From: Notospermus geniculatus
Lineage: Eukaryota > Nemertea > Pilidiophora > Heteronemertea > Lineidae
Direction of reading: 5' to 3'
Length of the DNA stretch: 64,000 nt
Assembly: GCA_002633025.1 (NCBI GenBank)
Contig: NMRB01000115.1
Span: forward strand, 164,571 to 228,570
Positions 1 to 10,974 of this stretch are shown here, piece after piece (within the stretch, counting starts at the first letter, position 1; each line of letters begins with the position of its first letter). Made by a program: the position numbers and the translations under genes. A model generated the notes under the pieces. That model made no database searches. It was given only the letters and a program-made list of their open reading frames with translations, and was not told the DNA's origin.

Positions 1-688
1 TGACTGAGGCAGGACCCTTGACTCATTAGTTTTACTCCTGGCTCATAGATGGCAGCACCTCCCGAACTAATAGGAGCAGTCAGCCGCGCATATTGCTAAC
101 AGATGGCAGCACAGTCTTAGCGGACCAAATGTACAGGAAATCTATTATGATCGCTGCTCGATCGATAATGACTGGGTCCGCTAGATGCATTGAATTGGGC
201 CCTAGTGACACCTAGTGGTCAACTCGCTGACAGCTCCTATTGATGTCACGTGATCTATGGCCAAGTTCTACAGTATTTCGAGCCAGTGGACAACTGCGAG
301 TAATTTTCACCTTATTTCATGGATATGATGTGTTTATAAGTGAGTATCTGTCGATTATTATGTTCCTTTGTGAGATTCCGATGGTTAAGATGTGTGGTTT
401 TCTTTTCATGTACTGATCAGAGGTTTTAAATCACTCTCTACGCAGTGTCAACAAACTGGCCGCATCGTCAACTTTTGTGTAGTTTTTGTACACATGCAAT
501 GCGTGCATATGACACAAGCTATGCATAGCACATGAGCATAGTTGCATACATTGTATCATGGTATGGTATGATTGAATGTGAAGTCATATACCAGTATACA
601 GCAAGTATTAACTAAGGTTAGTATTAGAGGCAGTGTTGCAATACAAGATGGTCATAGGCCTAGGGCCTAGGCCTAATCAATTTGCTGT
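1..688. other. No gene seen
   Basis: No ORF with recognisable protein and no strong inverted repeat. The stretch contains several GATGGCAGCAC-like strings near 50 and 108 and TAGGCCTA-type palindromes near 655-675, which recur throughout the window. Confidence 0.5.
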
Positions 689-805
689 ACGCAAGAGAGT
701 AAAAGCTAGGGTTAGGCCTATAATCCTAATATTAATTAGGGTTATAACCCTAATATTAAATTAATTAGGGTTATAACCCTAGCTTTTACTAATACTATCT
801 TGCGT
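689..805. repeat. AT-rich foldback element
   Basis: Inverted arms GTAAAAGCTAGGGTT (near 700-714) and AACCCTAGCTTTTAC (near 775-789) enclose repeated TTAGGGTTATAACCCTAA palindromes. Outer bases ACGCAAGA and TCTTGCGT also pair imperfectly. The structure is that of a short non-autonomous foldback element; no target duplication was identified. Confidence 0.65.
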
Positions 806-2078
806 CAGGTCCCTGTGAGCTCCTAGGCCTACATGTACATGTAGTTTTCAAAACTGGGAAATGATGCAGGAGCAACAGCAGATCAGATGACACTGACAGC
901 AGAGCCGCTTCAAGATACCGGACCGGACAACGCTTTGGGGTAACGTGAAGCCTGTCTTACACAAGGTGTTCTGTAGCGACAGTCACAAAAGTGCTGCCAT
1001 GACCGTGCAGATCCTGACTAGTTTGGGACAAGGCAACTCGTTCATGGGGTTCATTTTTTAATACATGTACCTCAGTATTAACTACTCGGCATAAATTTGT
1101 GTACTGTATGTATGTTTTTATTGGTTCAAAGAGTACAGTATACTGTCCATGTGGCAACAACTTGCCTAATATGGTTATGTCGCCAGAAAACGTGGCCCAA
1201 AATGGTGTAAGAGCATGTTGTCAAATGTACTTGTTCAGGAGTATCATTTACATGTACTTTCAGGAAAGGCTAACGAAAAGACAAACCGTATTCCTTGACA
1301 TATGTGTCCTGATCCAGCAAAAGTAGGTGCATGTCACAGGTGATCATTACTATTCATCAGTTTACTCTAACTATCATGCTGTCCACTTTGTCAGCCTGCA
1401 GAGACGTACATTTCAGCTATTGTGTTGTAAGGCTGTTAACCCTTTCCTCAGTTGCAACATGTGCCTACTTTTGCTAGATCGGGTCACATATGGGAATTCC
1501 TGTCCCTGAGCCCACGGCTTTCTCTTTGTCACTGTGAAGCCTACATGTAGCAAAATTACATCATCGTACCTCGTATGTTAAGTACATGACTGTCCCTCAT
1601 GTCCCCTTGTATAGTAAACTAAAACAAATCAATTGATATGCTCCTGACCTGATTTTCAGATTAAATGCCATTGAAAATTGATACATGTACTTCTGCAAAA
1701 GTTGTAGGCATGTCATTGAGCTGTCGAACCAGAGATTTCCATAAAGACATTGCTATAAGGTGTGCAGCCCTGTTTAAGTCAGGATGTGTGCTGATGTTTG
1801 TGCCAAAATGCCTGCGGGACTGTCGCTGACTGAGTTCATTGTACATTGTAAATAAAGGTGACGTCGCTTTGCCATCAGCTCGTGTGCGAAGTGGTAAAAT
1901 GTCGAAATTGGTTTTCTCGCACTAACGGCTACTCCTGGAATGTGGCTACTCGCCGCTAGGGTTTGAATCGCCAGCATTTGCAATTAATGTAGGTACATGT
2001 ACATGTACATCTCACACTGACAGCCTGTTTGCCGCAACTTTCAACCAACTCCACTTATCTTGTGAACAGACATGAGGA
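806..2078. other. No gene seen
   Basis: Unique-looking sequence with short open frames on both strands, none recognisable. ATGTACATGT strings occur at 831-843 and 1991-2010. Confidence 0.45.
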
Positions 2079-2275
2079 AATGGGAGACTTTGTTTCCTGC
2101 CGTTAGAGGCCGCTAGGTCTTAGAACGTCACAAAAATTGGCGTCACAGACGTAAGCCATGGCCTCCGCGTCATTATGGATGACGTTGTGGTGTGCACTTC
2201 TTTGTGGTGTCAGACTTCGTGACGTTCTAGGACCGATAACTAGTGGTGGCCTCTAACGGTAGGTAAGTCTCCCAT
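2079..2275. repeat. MITE-like inverted repeat
   Basis: Left arm TGGGAGACTT...CCGTTAGAGGCC (2081-2112) is matched by GGCCTCTAACGGTAGG..AGTCTCCCA (2248-2274). A second inner pair involves TAGAACGTCAC and GTGACGTTCTA. About 195 bp with imperfect TIRs and no coding potential, typical of a MITE. Confidence 0.7.
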
Positions 2276-3602
2276 TGAAACTTGCCAATAAAGGAGCAAG
2301 ATTGAGGCGCTCAGTCTCTGTATACATGTACACATGCATGAACTACGCAGCATTACAGAGACTGACAACGTTGCCAATTTTTGTTACCAGAATACCGACC
2401 CAGGTGGTATCAACGTTGATTGGTCGACTGTGAATTCAGATGTTACAGCCATGCTGATTGGCCATGTTATCTTGGACGGTTGTGTCATATGATTGCAAAC
2501 TGGCGGTGCTCTATTGGAAGATCACGTGACTGACGCCAGCCGTACGCAAAGCAGCATCACACAAATTTTAGACCTTCCAGCCAGACCCTCGGTGGGGAGA
2601 CCGAGGGCTGGCTGCGCGAAACTATAAAGGAGCAAGCCTTTGACGTGATTGAGGACTTGGGAGTTGGACAGTCATGGCAGTTTTCTGTACCGGTACCGCT
2701 AGAGACACACTGGAATTTGATCTGCGGACCTTCTGCTGTGTATGCTTTAGCATGTTTAGTGCACAATGCTCTACCCCTTGAGCTAACAGGTGTGTCTTCT
2801 TACTAGGTGGGCTAAGACTTCCCAATCATGACAGTCTGCATGGCATCTTGGTACATGCGTCATAGACTTCACAGACAACTCATTAGCTTGGACATTGATC
2901 AAGCCATGAAACTTTCATGTGAACCTTATGGGTTGTATTGAAAAACACTCAATTCCATTGTGACCCTATATTGACAATAACATTCCTATAATTCCATTGA
3001 ATGGGGAAAATTGCTACTAAAATGGGACTCCACATTTTTGGCTTCTTATCCAAGGGTATGTGTTAGCCTTTTGGGTAAATCTCTTTGTGGTGTATGACGG
3101 AAGTTCTAAAAGTGGAAATAATTTTTATCAGTCTGGCAGATGGGATATATTATAAGCTCATCACTTGTCAATGCATTGACTTCCATGGATTCTGCTGGTT
3201 CTGCTGAACACCGTGTCTCAGCCCATCTTTACCCCTTGGGGTCAAAATACCACTGGAATTACCACCGGATTGTCTGTGGTTGTGTTTGCACAGCTCGGTC
3301 AAATGGCAGGTTCAACCGACCTGTTTACCGTCTACCGAATCTAAATTTTGCACTATTTGAATCAATTGGATTATCAACATATTGGTCAGGTGACCCTGAG
3401 GAATTTTCCAGCTTGTGCAGGCGATTGGATGCATTTACATGGCATTCCGTGCCATTCATTAGATGATTTATCGCCCCAGCAACACCTGGGGGCCTGGTTA
3501 CTCACTCAGTAGCAACTGATATTTTTTTTTTAAAACCAACAATGAACACAAAGAATATTTACATTATGAATGTTTATCATTCCAAACATCATAATTTCAT
3601 CC
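2276..3602. other. No gene seen
   Basis: Holds a short GC-rich hairpin (2579-2613) and otherwise unremarkable sequence. An open frame at 3140-3466 (+) of 108 codons resembles no family I recognise and is not called. Confidence 0.45.
2579..2613. repeat. Short GC-rich hairpin
   Basis: AGCCAG-CCCTCGGT pairs with ACCGAGGG-CTGGCT around a small loop. Probably a remnant of a palindromic element; it has no T-run that would suggest a pol III gene end. Confidence 0.6.
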
Positions 3603-3642
3603 ACAGGTACATGTACATGTACATGTATGTACATACATGTAG
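3603..3642. repeat. ATGTAC simple repeat
   Basis: Run of ATGTAC units (GTACATGTACATGTACATGT), self-complementary. The same hexamer recurs near 1991, 4498 and elsewhere. Confidence 0.8.
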
Positions 3643-3716
3643 GTGGTGATAATGTCGGAATGGATACTGTCTTGGGTAGTCAAAGTGTACCCCACACGTT
3701 CTACCCCAGTTGTCGT

Positions 3717-3933
3717 TAAGCCCCCGTCCATACACTCCGGGGCCCGTACGGCGAGTAAAAACAGACAGATTGCCCCTGATCCCCGGGGAATGAAAACCGT
3801 GGAAATGAAAATGAACATGAAAATGAAAATGAAAATCGTAATGGACCCGTCCTGTCTCTAAAATCCACGGCAAGCCGCTAGGTGGGGGAAATCGTACGGG
3901 GCCCGCCGGATATGTGTGGTGACGGGGGCTTTA
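3717..3933. repeat. MITE-like element
   Basis: Outer arms TAAGCCCCCGTC (from about 3717) and GACGGGGGCTTTA (to 3933), then CGGGGCCCGTACG against CGTACGGGGCCCG further in. The interior has an AAATGAAAATG purine-rich run. About 217 bp, no coding capacity. Confidence 0.7.
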
Positions 3934-4012
3934 GTACGCCAAAATGAGTAGAGATTTCACTTTTTGTGGGCATATATACATGTACAGCACTGCGAGAGGA
4001 GTGTAAGTGAAT

Positions 4013-4562
4013 CTGTACCCAGGATAAAAATATGTTGCCTGATGAACTGTACCCAAGTACAGGCCAAGGGTACAGTTTGTCTTTCCAAAGCCTGCATATT
4101 TTATGCACCAGGTTGGTCATGTTGGTGTACCATGCAGCCATGTGACAGCTTATAAACATACATACGACAAGATGGTGGCACTTGAAACAAGTGATCTTCC
4201 TTACATTGTAGGTGCAAATATACGGTACAGGTCACAATTGACATCCCTAAATTCGCGAAAGTTATGCGTAAGTCACTCGTAACTTACGCAACAACTCACG
4301 AGCTATGTTATGCGTAACTTACGAGGTGAGTTACGCGAATTTCTCTAGCTATGCAGTGATTAACGAGGCAAGTTACGCGATTTTGGCGAGTTACGCGGTG
4401 AGTTACGTGAAACCAAAGCCGTGAGTTATGCGTAAGTTACTCGTAACTTACGAGTAAACATACGCGAAGCCGTAGGGATGTCAATTGTGACCTGTACTGT
4501 ACATGTACATGTATAAGAACCTGGGTACAGTCCATCCAGACAACATTCATCCTGGGTACACT
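4013..4562. repeat. Foldback with second element inside
   Basis: Left arm near 4013-4055 (TGTACCCAGGAT ... GAACTGTACCCA) is mirrored by the right arm near 4519-4562 (CTGGGTACAGTC ... ATCCTGGGTACA). The element at 4221-4501 lies between the arms, so this is a nested pair. The CCTGGGTA motif resembles the termini of the elements at 11066 and 51511, but no 9-bp duplication was established here. Confidence 0.55.
4221..4501. repeat. MITE with 29-bp TIRs
   Basis: TIRs at 4221-4249 and 4473-4501 match at 28 of 29 positions; the core reads ACAGGTCACAATTGACATCC. The interior is made of degenerate GAGTTACGCG / CGTAACTTACG units repeated about ten times on both strands, so the interior itself can fold repeatedly. 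Confidence 0.8.
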
Positions 4563-5096
4563 TGACTATACACAGGACGTCATTTACCATTCGTCCACGA
4601 GTGCACTCAGCATGATAAACACACCATGTATTTCAATTCTAAAGGACATGAGACTGAAGAGCCAGCTTTGAAGTGGAATGTTGACTTCCTAAAACTTGGC
4701 CGTCCCTATAGTGATCGGGCCATTAACCCCACAACCTGGCTACTGATCAATGCTTGTCATCCTCTTCAGGACTGGGTGAATAATTATTGTCAAACACTTT
4801 CACGATACTGAAGGACATCAGGAATTTTATTGTGGTATCGTTGGTATGTTAGAGGGGGCTGTGTATGATGAAAAACTATGTCTTCCTGCATGTATGTCTG
4901 TGCATGTGCCTGGCTTATACAACGTACATGTAGTAGGCCTACCGATAATAAAGGTAGGCCTTTGGTCTTCCCTACATGTACGTGCCATCTGACATATTAT
5001 TTTTAAGGGGTGGAAATTTTAGCAGGGCCTCCATCTCACTATTTATAGGCATTCAGCTTTGGTAAAAGCAAGATGATCATCATAACCCCCCCAACC
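4563..5096. other. No gene seen
   Basis: No recognisable gene; contains the 61-codon open frame at 4626-4811 (+), unrecognised. Ends at the assembly gap. Confidence 0.4.
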
Positions 5097-5646
5097 NNNN
5101 NNNNNNNNNNNNNNNNNNNNNNNNNNNNNNNNNNNNNNNNNNNNNNNNNNNNNNNNNNNNNNNNNNNNNNNNNNNNNNNNNNNNNNNNNNNNNNNNNNNN
5201 NNNNNNNNNNNNNNNNNNNNNNNNNNNNNNNNNNNNNNNNNNNNNNNNNNNNNNNNNNNNNNNNNNNNNNNNNNNNNNNNNNNNNNNNNNNNNNNNNNNN
5301 NNNNNNNNNNNNNNNNNNNNNNNNNNNNNNNNNNNNNNNNNNNNNNNNNNNNNNNNNNNNNNNNNNNNNNNNNNNNNNNNNNNNNNNNNNNNNNNNNNNN
5401 NNNNNNNNNNNNNNNNNNNNNNNNNNNNNNNNNNNNNNNNNNNNNNNNNNNNNNNNNNNNNNNNNNNNNNNNNNNNNNNNNNNNNNNNNNNNNNNNNNNN
5501 NNNNNNNNNNNNNNNNNNNNNNNNNNNNNNNNNNNNNNNNNNNNNNNNNNNNNNNNNNNNNNNNNNNNNNNNNNNNNNNNNNNNNNNNNNNNNNNNNNNN
5601 NNNNNNNNNNNNNNNNNNNNNNNNNNNNNNNNNNNNNNNNNNNNNN
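5097..5646. other. Assembly gap (550 N)
   Basis: Continuous N. The apparent long open frames across it are artefacts of N translation. Confidence 1.
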
Positions 5647-5647
5647 A

Positions 5648-6319
5648 CAGACTGGGCTGTCACGCGGTACCGTGATGGAAACGTGCACGTGACTTTGTCG
5701 CGCCAAACCGCGCAATGACAGTACAAAATACAATATTTGTTTCGGCAGAAAACACCTACAATCCTGCGTGGATGGGACGGAAACTTCTCATCGTAAATTT
5801 ATACAATTTCTGTCAATAAACAAGCAAGAATTCACTGTGTCATACTGACGTTTAAAGATTTTACAGGCAATTTTCGACCGAAATTTACCTCGACAGCCGT
5901 AATGGCAGGCCTGCCATGCCTACCTGCATTATATGCCATTTTCGGCGCCATAAATGCCTGCAAAGCCTGAAATTCAGTTCAGGTATGTAGATAAGATGAT
6001 AGAGATTGCATTTGGACAGGTCATTTCAAAATGACGCTTTTTTAAAAAGATTGACGCTTTTTTGAAATTAGACGTGCTAAAGTCTCAATTATCTTCGGGT
6101 GGCCTCGGTTAGCCGCGATTGTTGTTGTAATCTTCACAGGTAAACCATTGTAAAACGTTGACTTCAACTGCCCCGTGATATCACGCTGCAGCGCGACCAC
6201 CATTCCCACCATGCTCGGCGAGCAGTTGTGCGGTTGCGCCACATTCGATCCACTTCCTCTTTTCACCACGGAAGTCACGGTAAAGCGCGAATCACGGTAC
6301 CGCGTGACGGCCCAGTCTG
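5648..6319. mobile_element. Non-autonomous TIR element, 672 bp
   Basis: TIRs at 5648-5676 (starts CAGACTGGGCTGTCACGCGG) and 6291-6319 match at 28 of 29 bases. The left end begins one or two bases inside the gap edge, so a left target duplication cannot be read. No transposase ORF is visible. Confidence 0.8.
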
Positions 6320-6399
6320 GTAGATACCTCTAGTACTTACATTTATGTTTATGCCAAATTTGGGGTCTTTTACGTGCCTTTGCAAGGTATACACATAGT

Positions 6400-6695
6400 G
6401 TACCGCTCCACATGACAGTTTGCTGTCAAAAGTTTGCTGCCAGATAGTAAGTGTCCAATCCCGTGGAAGTTGTTCAGCTAGTGACCGGTTAGGCCATACG
6501 ACAACGTTTATCTATTCTTTGGGTATACCCGCACAATAGGTAAACGTCGTCGTAGGGCCTAACCGCTCACTAGTGACTGTATGACAGCAATTTTGCTGTC
6601 ATACAGTCACTGGCTGAACACTTCCACGGAATAGTCTTTGGACAGTTACTATCTGACAGAAAACTTTCGACAGAAAACTGTCGTGGAGCGGCACC
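6400..6695. repeat. MITE with nested palindrome
   Basis: Outer arms TACCGCTCCACATGACAG and CTGTCGTGGAGCGG, extended by AGATAGTAAGTGTCC against GGACAGTTACTATCT and TGGAAGTTGTTCAGC against GCTGAACACTTCCA. The centre contains a second palindrome, GTTAGGCC..ACGACAACGTTTA against TAAACGTCGTCGTAGGGCCTAAC, and TATGACAGCAAAATTGCTGTCATA-type sequence. Confidence 0.8.
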
Positions 6696-7156
6696 TTTAT
6701 TGTCCCATCGCAATGGACTGCAGTTGGTTAATCAGTGACAGCTGTTAATCATAATCCCTGCACCTCAACAGACAATTGTTGCATCCGAACACATGCAGTG
6801 TTGTACATGTATACTAGTATTCCATTTGACTCATAGTCCGTACATAAGTCCACATTCAATCCAGGTGGACCAATCACGGACTTGATTTCACATGGAAGTA
6901 ATCAGGGCACGCCCGGAGGCAGAATTCCCTATTGATCTATCATCGATTGCTAGGCAACGAAAGATGGCTACCCCCTGTGGACCGGTCGATGATGATAACT
7001 AGAAATGATTGGTTCGTTATATGCCGCAAACCTTTGATCAAATCCAATCACTCACCCGTCATATTTTGAAATATTTTTCTATACCTGTCACTTAATGTGG
7101 TGTAATTCCACTTCATTTCAATATCGATAGAGACTGAGATTGGAGAATGGCAAATC
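6696..7156. other. No gene seen
   Basis: No recognisable coding sequence or strong repeat. Confidence 0.4.
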
Positions 7157-7372
7157 CAGGGGTTTAGTAAACATTTTTAGATGAGAATTCATGACTTCCT
7201 TAACCCCAAAACCAGGGAGTATTGGGGCTTTTCTTGGAAGTCTAAATGTACTTCATAAGCTTAAATACATTGGAAGTTTAAAATTGTTTGGAAGTACTTG
7301 ACTTCCTGGAACCTAAAATCCAGAAGTATTTTGACTTCCGTGACTTCCAAACTCCCTCTAACTAAACCCCTG
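7157..7372. mobile_element. hAT-like MITE with target duplication
   Basis: Perfect 12-bp TIRs CAGGGGTTTAGT (7157-7168) and ACTAAACCCCTG (7361-7372). The direct repeat GCAAATCC occurs at both ends (7150-7157 and 7372-7379), giving a 6-bp duplication outside the CAGGGG tips or 8 bp if the tip is AGGGG. The interior is rich in GGAAGT/ACTTCC and contains no ORF. The terminal CAGGG suggests the hAT superfamily; the exact duplication length is ambiguous. Confidence 0.8.
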
Positions 7373-7379
7373 CAAATCC

Positions 7380-7615
7380 CAACTTGGTTAAAAGGCCTAA
7401 TTCTGGAATCAAAAGGGTTTTTTCACTTGGCAAGTGCGCGCACATGACAGGGTTCCTCCAGGTCCTTTAAAACCATGAAAGTCCAAGAATATAAAATGCT
7501 TAAATTTAAGGCCTTGAAAGTCCATAAATATTGAGAAAATCCTATAAAGTCCACAATAAGTCCTTAAAAAATAAAATGTTCAGTCTTGAAAATTAAGTTT
7601 CCGGTGTTTTTTACA
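7380..7615. other. No gene seen
   Basis: A/T-rich stretch with TCC(T)TTAAAA.. repeats, probably repeat-derived. No ORF. Confidence 0.35.
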
Positions 7616-8101
7616 TTATCTCGTTAATTTCTTTCCGTCACGAAAGAGTATTTTTAACTGCAGGTCTTTAGAGACTTCCTTATCTTTGATACCGATAACC
7701 AGTCTATCCCTAATCATATCATTCTTTGCATCTGCAAATGCAGAATGTTCTGACAGTTCATACAGGGCACGTACGAAGGACTCAACCGTTTCATCCTGTT
7801 TTTGTATACGTTGATTAAACATCGCCCTTTCATGGATCACATTTCGTTTTGGAACAAAATGTCCATCAAATTTGCTCATAACCGTAGTGTACTCCTTCTG
7901 CTGCGCTTCATGAAGCTTGAACGACTCAAAGACATTTTCTGCCTCTGTCCCCATCGAATAGACGAGCGTGGCTACCTGTACGGCGCCTTCCTTCTTGTTC
8001 AATTCGGCTGCCAATCTGTACCGTTCAAATCTTTTTTTCCATTCTGGCCACTGGGCAGGCTGGCTGAATTGGAATGGCTCTGGCGGCGGTATCTTTGCCA
8101 T
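7616..8101 (-). pseudogene. Ty3/gypsy Gag fragment
   Basis: 161-codon open frame starting at ATG 8101. It resembles the N-terminal Gag of metazoan Ty3/gypsy elements: a PAQWPEWKKRFERYR start, then KFDGHFVPKRNVIHERAMF, then FVRALYELSEHS and IRDRLVIGIKDKEVSKDLQL. The typical protein continues to a zinc knuckle and a Pol frame; here it ends after about 150 residues with an unrelated tail (FRDGKKLTR), so the copy is truncated or frameshifted. The adjacent primer site and LTR remnant at 8151-8256 support the same origin and orientation. Confidence 0.8.
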
Positions 8102-8150
8102 ATCGACTTACTGACGATGTTCTATATTGGCTTCGGGTTCTATACTTTTA

Positions 8151-8256
8151 GACCGCTGCCACCATGTTTGGTGATGGCTTCTCAATTATTAAGATTTCGG
8201 TGGATTTATTTAATACAAGAAGGATTTTATTTCACACATGTCATTTGTCTATGACA
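8151..8256 (-). mobile_element. Gypsy LTR remnant and primer-binding site
   Basis: On the minus strand a TG...CA segment (TGTCATAG at 8256 to CAAACA at 8165, 92 bp) with two AATAAA-type strings is followed at once by TGGTGGCAGCGGTC (8164-8151), the position and form of a gypsy primer-binding site, 50 nt upstream of the Gag ATG. The LTR is short and may itself be truncated. Confidence 0.55.
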
Positions 8257-9307
8257 GCCATTTTGGAAGCGTCGTGGTTGTTGTTACACAGACTCCGCGA
8301 GGGCCGTGGATGGGCCCGAAGACGTATCTAAACACTTTGTACGAAGCTAGAAGAGTGGAGCAGGAATCATGAAGAATCACCACGAATGTATACGACCGCA
8401 GTACGAACGCAGTACGATTGACCGAGAATGCAGTACGAAAGCCCCTGTCACACTGTGGCGACATAGGAGGCCGAATCCCCACGAACTAGAAAAAGTGAAA
8501 AAATCTTGGCAATTCGTATTGGGCTCGTGGTGGATTCTACCTCATTCGCCGCATTCTTGACCAGTCTCAGAGCAGCTGCGACTGTTTTGAAATGTTCAAA
8601 ACATTCGCGGTCCAAGCGCGATTTATTTGTCATCGTACCGCATTCCTACTGCACTCTTGGAGCCAGTCGTGGCGATTCGCATTCTTGAACATTCGTAGGG
8701 GGTCGTAGTGAGACGCGGGAGCAACAATGACCACGACCAATCACGACAATTTGACGCTGATTTTGAATTTGGCGCATGTAGTAGGTATACCTACGAAGAG
8801 GGAAGAATAGGCACGTATGTTGTAGGCCTACATAATTCTCTTTGTATTCTTTTTGCTGAAATTTTCTAAGTCCATTTGCCCGTGACATCCCCTGGCCTCG
8901 GAATCGGAGATTTAACAAATCGCGAGTCGACTCAAAATCCTCGAATGACATTTTGCTCAGCTAATTTCTCTCGTGTGCGGCGGGCTTTATGGTTGAAATT
9001 TCGGCGGAAGTGCGCAGATCTTTCTTGTTTGCGTCAATTTGAGAACGGTCTATACGCATACGCCAAGAACCACCGCGAATTAGTACGATTGAGCACGACT
9101 CCAGTACGAATCGGTACGAATTACATGTAGTACGATTGAGCACGACTCCACTACGAATGAGTGAGAACCGTGGGAAGACCCCCCGCGAATGGTGGCGAGT
9201 GTATAAATAGTCGCGTTCGTACTGCATTCTCGGTCAATCGTACTGCGTTCGTACTCAATCGTAGTGAGTTCTTACTGCGATCGTATACATTCGTGGTGAT
9301 TCGTCAT

Positions 9308-10340
9308 GATTCCTGGGTAGTTATTAAGTACGGAACGGAATCGTGGTTGCAAACAGAATGTAAAAGACGGACCGACCCTGTAAATGGAACGGAACAGAGC
9401 TAATCGTATGGATGGCGATGTGCTGTGATGTTGGGTTGGTTCTGTCATGTTGGTATTAAAAGCTCGATTCTTGTAGATGCCATATAAGTATTCTTGGGTT
9501 CTGTCGTTTACTTTGTTGGGGCAGTGCTTTTGTGGTGGGTTCGATTCTACATTGGGGTTATTATGGAGTTCCTTTTTGCCATTGGGATGGTGTATTGCTT
9601 CAGTGGTTGATTTAATTCTAGAGTTTTGGTGGTCACTCTGGTAGGGAAGGCCTACCCCATCCCAATAAACATCACGACAAGTATAGAATCGAACCAACCA
9701 CTAAAAGCACTACCCCACCAGAGTGACCGGTATAAAAGAATCGAACCCATACAACTAATAAATTGCCTTATCCCAATAACACTAAGGTGGGGCTTCCCCA
9801 AAACTGAAACAATCACCAACAGTACTAGGCCTACCCCAACCTCCAAATAGAATCGAACCCACCCTTACGAAAAATTCCCATGTGTTATTTCTTTTTTTCA
9901 CATGTGGGAATTATTTCACATATGTGACCCGGCACAGCAAAATGAGTCGGAAGTCGCACAGAAGAAGACCGAAGGTGGAACCAGACAGCAACCACAGAAA
10001 TCGACCAAGTCAAATTTCACAATGGGCAAACAATCCTGAAATCAGCGAACCGCTGGTGTCACCTTGGACATGTTGGGTCTTCTTATGTGCGCATTCTGAC
10101 TCATTTTGTCGTGCCGGGTCACATATGTGAAAATAAGGCCATGTGTGAAATTTGCCGTGTGAAAAATTCCCATGTNCAAACGTGATAGAACGAACCATCA
10201 TAACAGCACGGCACTGTCTATTTCAAATGAAATGAAAGTTAACTTTGTTCCGTTCCAGTTGCAGGGTCAGTCCGTATTTTACATTCCGTTTGCAACCACG
10301 ATTCCGTTCCGTTCCGTTCCGTACTTAATAACTACCCATG
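9308..10340. repeat. Nested foldback with about 95-bp arms
   Basis: Left arm from about 9308 (GGGTAGTTATTAAGTACGG, GGAATCGTGGTTGCAAAC) is inverted on the right arm up to about 10340 (GTTTGCAACCACGATTCC, CCGTACTTAATAACTACCC). The interior contains a further hairpin around 9610-9800 (TGGTCACTCTGGT..GGTAGG against ACCAGAGTGACC) and the element at 9899-10146. Confidence 0.75.
9899..10146. repeat. Innermost foldback, 248 bp
   Basis: CACATGTGGGAATTATTTC / CACATATGTGACCCGGCAC at the left pairs with GTGCCGGGTCACATATGTG / AAATAAGGCCATGTG at the right, continuing through CAAAATGAGTC against GACTCATTTTG and AAGAAGACC against GGTCTTCTT. Flanking copies of GAAAAATTCCCATGT occur at 9870 and 10161; the right one ends at a single N (10176). 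Confidence 0.75.
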
Positions 10341-10740
10341 ATGCCTACTCCACTCTTCTAGCTTCGTACAAATTTCGTACGCGATTCGTACTACATGCGT
10401 AATGATTCTTGTTCATTCTCACTCCAATCTTACTCCCGTCGCCGATGTACCTACGGCAATCTTACAAAATACCTGCAGCATGCGTACCACAATCTTAGGG
10501 CATTCGTGTAGGCCTATAGGTCCAGACACGGCCCCAGACAGGCGAATGACGACGACAAAAATAATCCCCCCAGTTTGCGGGGATTCGCCACAATAGTCGC
10601 TACAGTGTGACAGGGGCTTAAGTCATCATATGACCAAATGGAGAACCCCATTGAGATTATCTGCTGAAGTCTTTGGCAAGACTCTAGCGCGCTTCAAGGC
10701 GTTAAAGTGTGTGAGAAACGTTACCTGTTATTCTATAATA

Positions 10741-10869
10741 GGGACTTCCGGCAAAGCTCCGTATCGTCGATCCGTATCACGTATGACGTATCGAGCTAAT
10801 GCATTTTCTATTAAAGTCATACGTCATACGTGACACGGACCGACGATACGGAGCTTTGCCGGAAGTCCC
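10741..10869. mobile_element. TA-flanked MITE, 129 bp
   Basis: Nearly perfect TIRs of about 50 bp beginning GGGACTTCCGGCAAAGCTCC, flanked by TA on both sides (10739-10740, 10870-10871). The loop is only about 25 bp. TA duplication suggests a Tc1/mariner-type or related transposase supplied in trans. Confidence 0.8.
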
Positions 10870-10974
10870 TAATACCTTGGTATCTCGTGCGTATATGTTT
10901 CAAATAGATAATGCATTAGCCTCATTCTGAATGCAGCGGGTTTGGGTGACACAACCAAGAACCCCGCTCAGTGT

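Larger units (their letters stand above)
8330..10400. repeat. Composite nested palindromic region
   Basis: The segment at 8342-8438 (AGCTAGAAGAGTGGAG..., ACCACGAATGTATACGACCG) is found inverted at about 9212-9320 and partly again at about 10326-10375. The sequence is packed with GTACGA/TCGTAC words (AGTACGATTGAGCACGACT and relatives, for example 9083-9155). Several inverted repeats of different size overlap here, so it is best read as repeated insertion of foldback elements into one another. Confidence 0.7.
8439..10619. mobile_element. 2.2-kb TIR element
   Basis: Perfect 18-bp TIRs AAGCCCCTGTCACACTGT (8439-8456) and ACAGTGTGACAGGGGCTT (10602-10619), with further pairing inside (GCGAC, GAATCCCC). 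No transposase ORF is visible; the interior is made of other palindromic insertions. No clear target duplication. Confidence 0.75.

Noticed and set aside
3140-3466. 108-codon plus-strand frame
   Set aside because: No recognisable motif, no splice signals judged convincing; length is within chance.
5043-5733. Long open frames across the first gap
   Set aside because: They consist of translated N and have no real coding sequence.
9272-9697. 141-codon minus-strand frame
   Set aside because: Composed of foldback arms with TACGA-type repeats; not protein-like.
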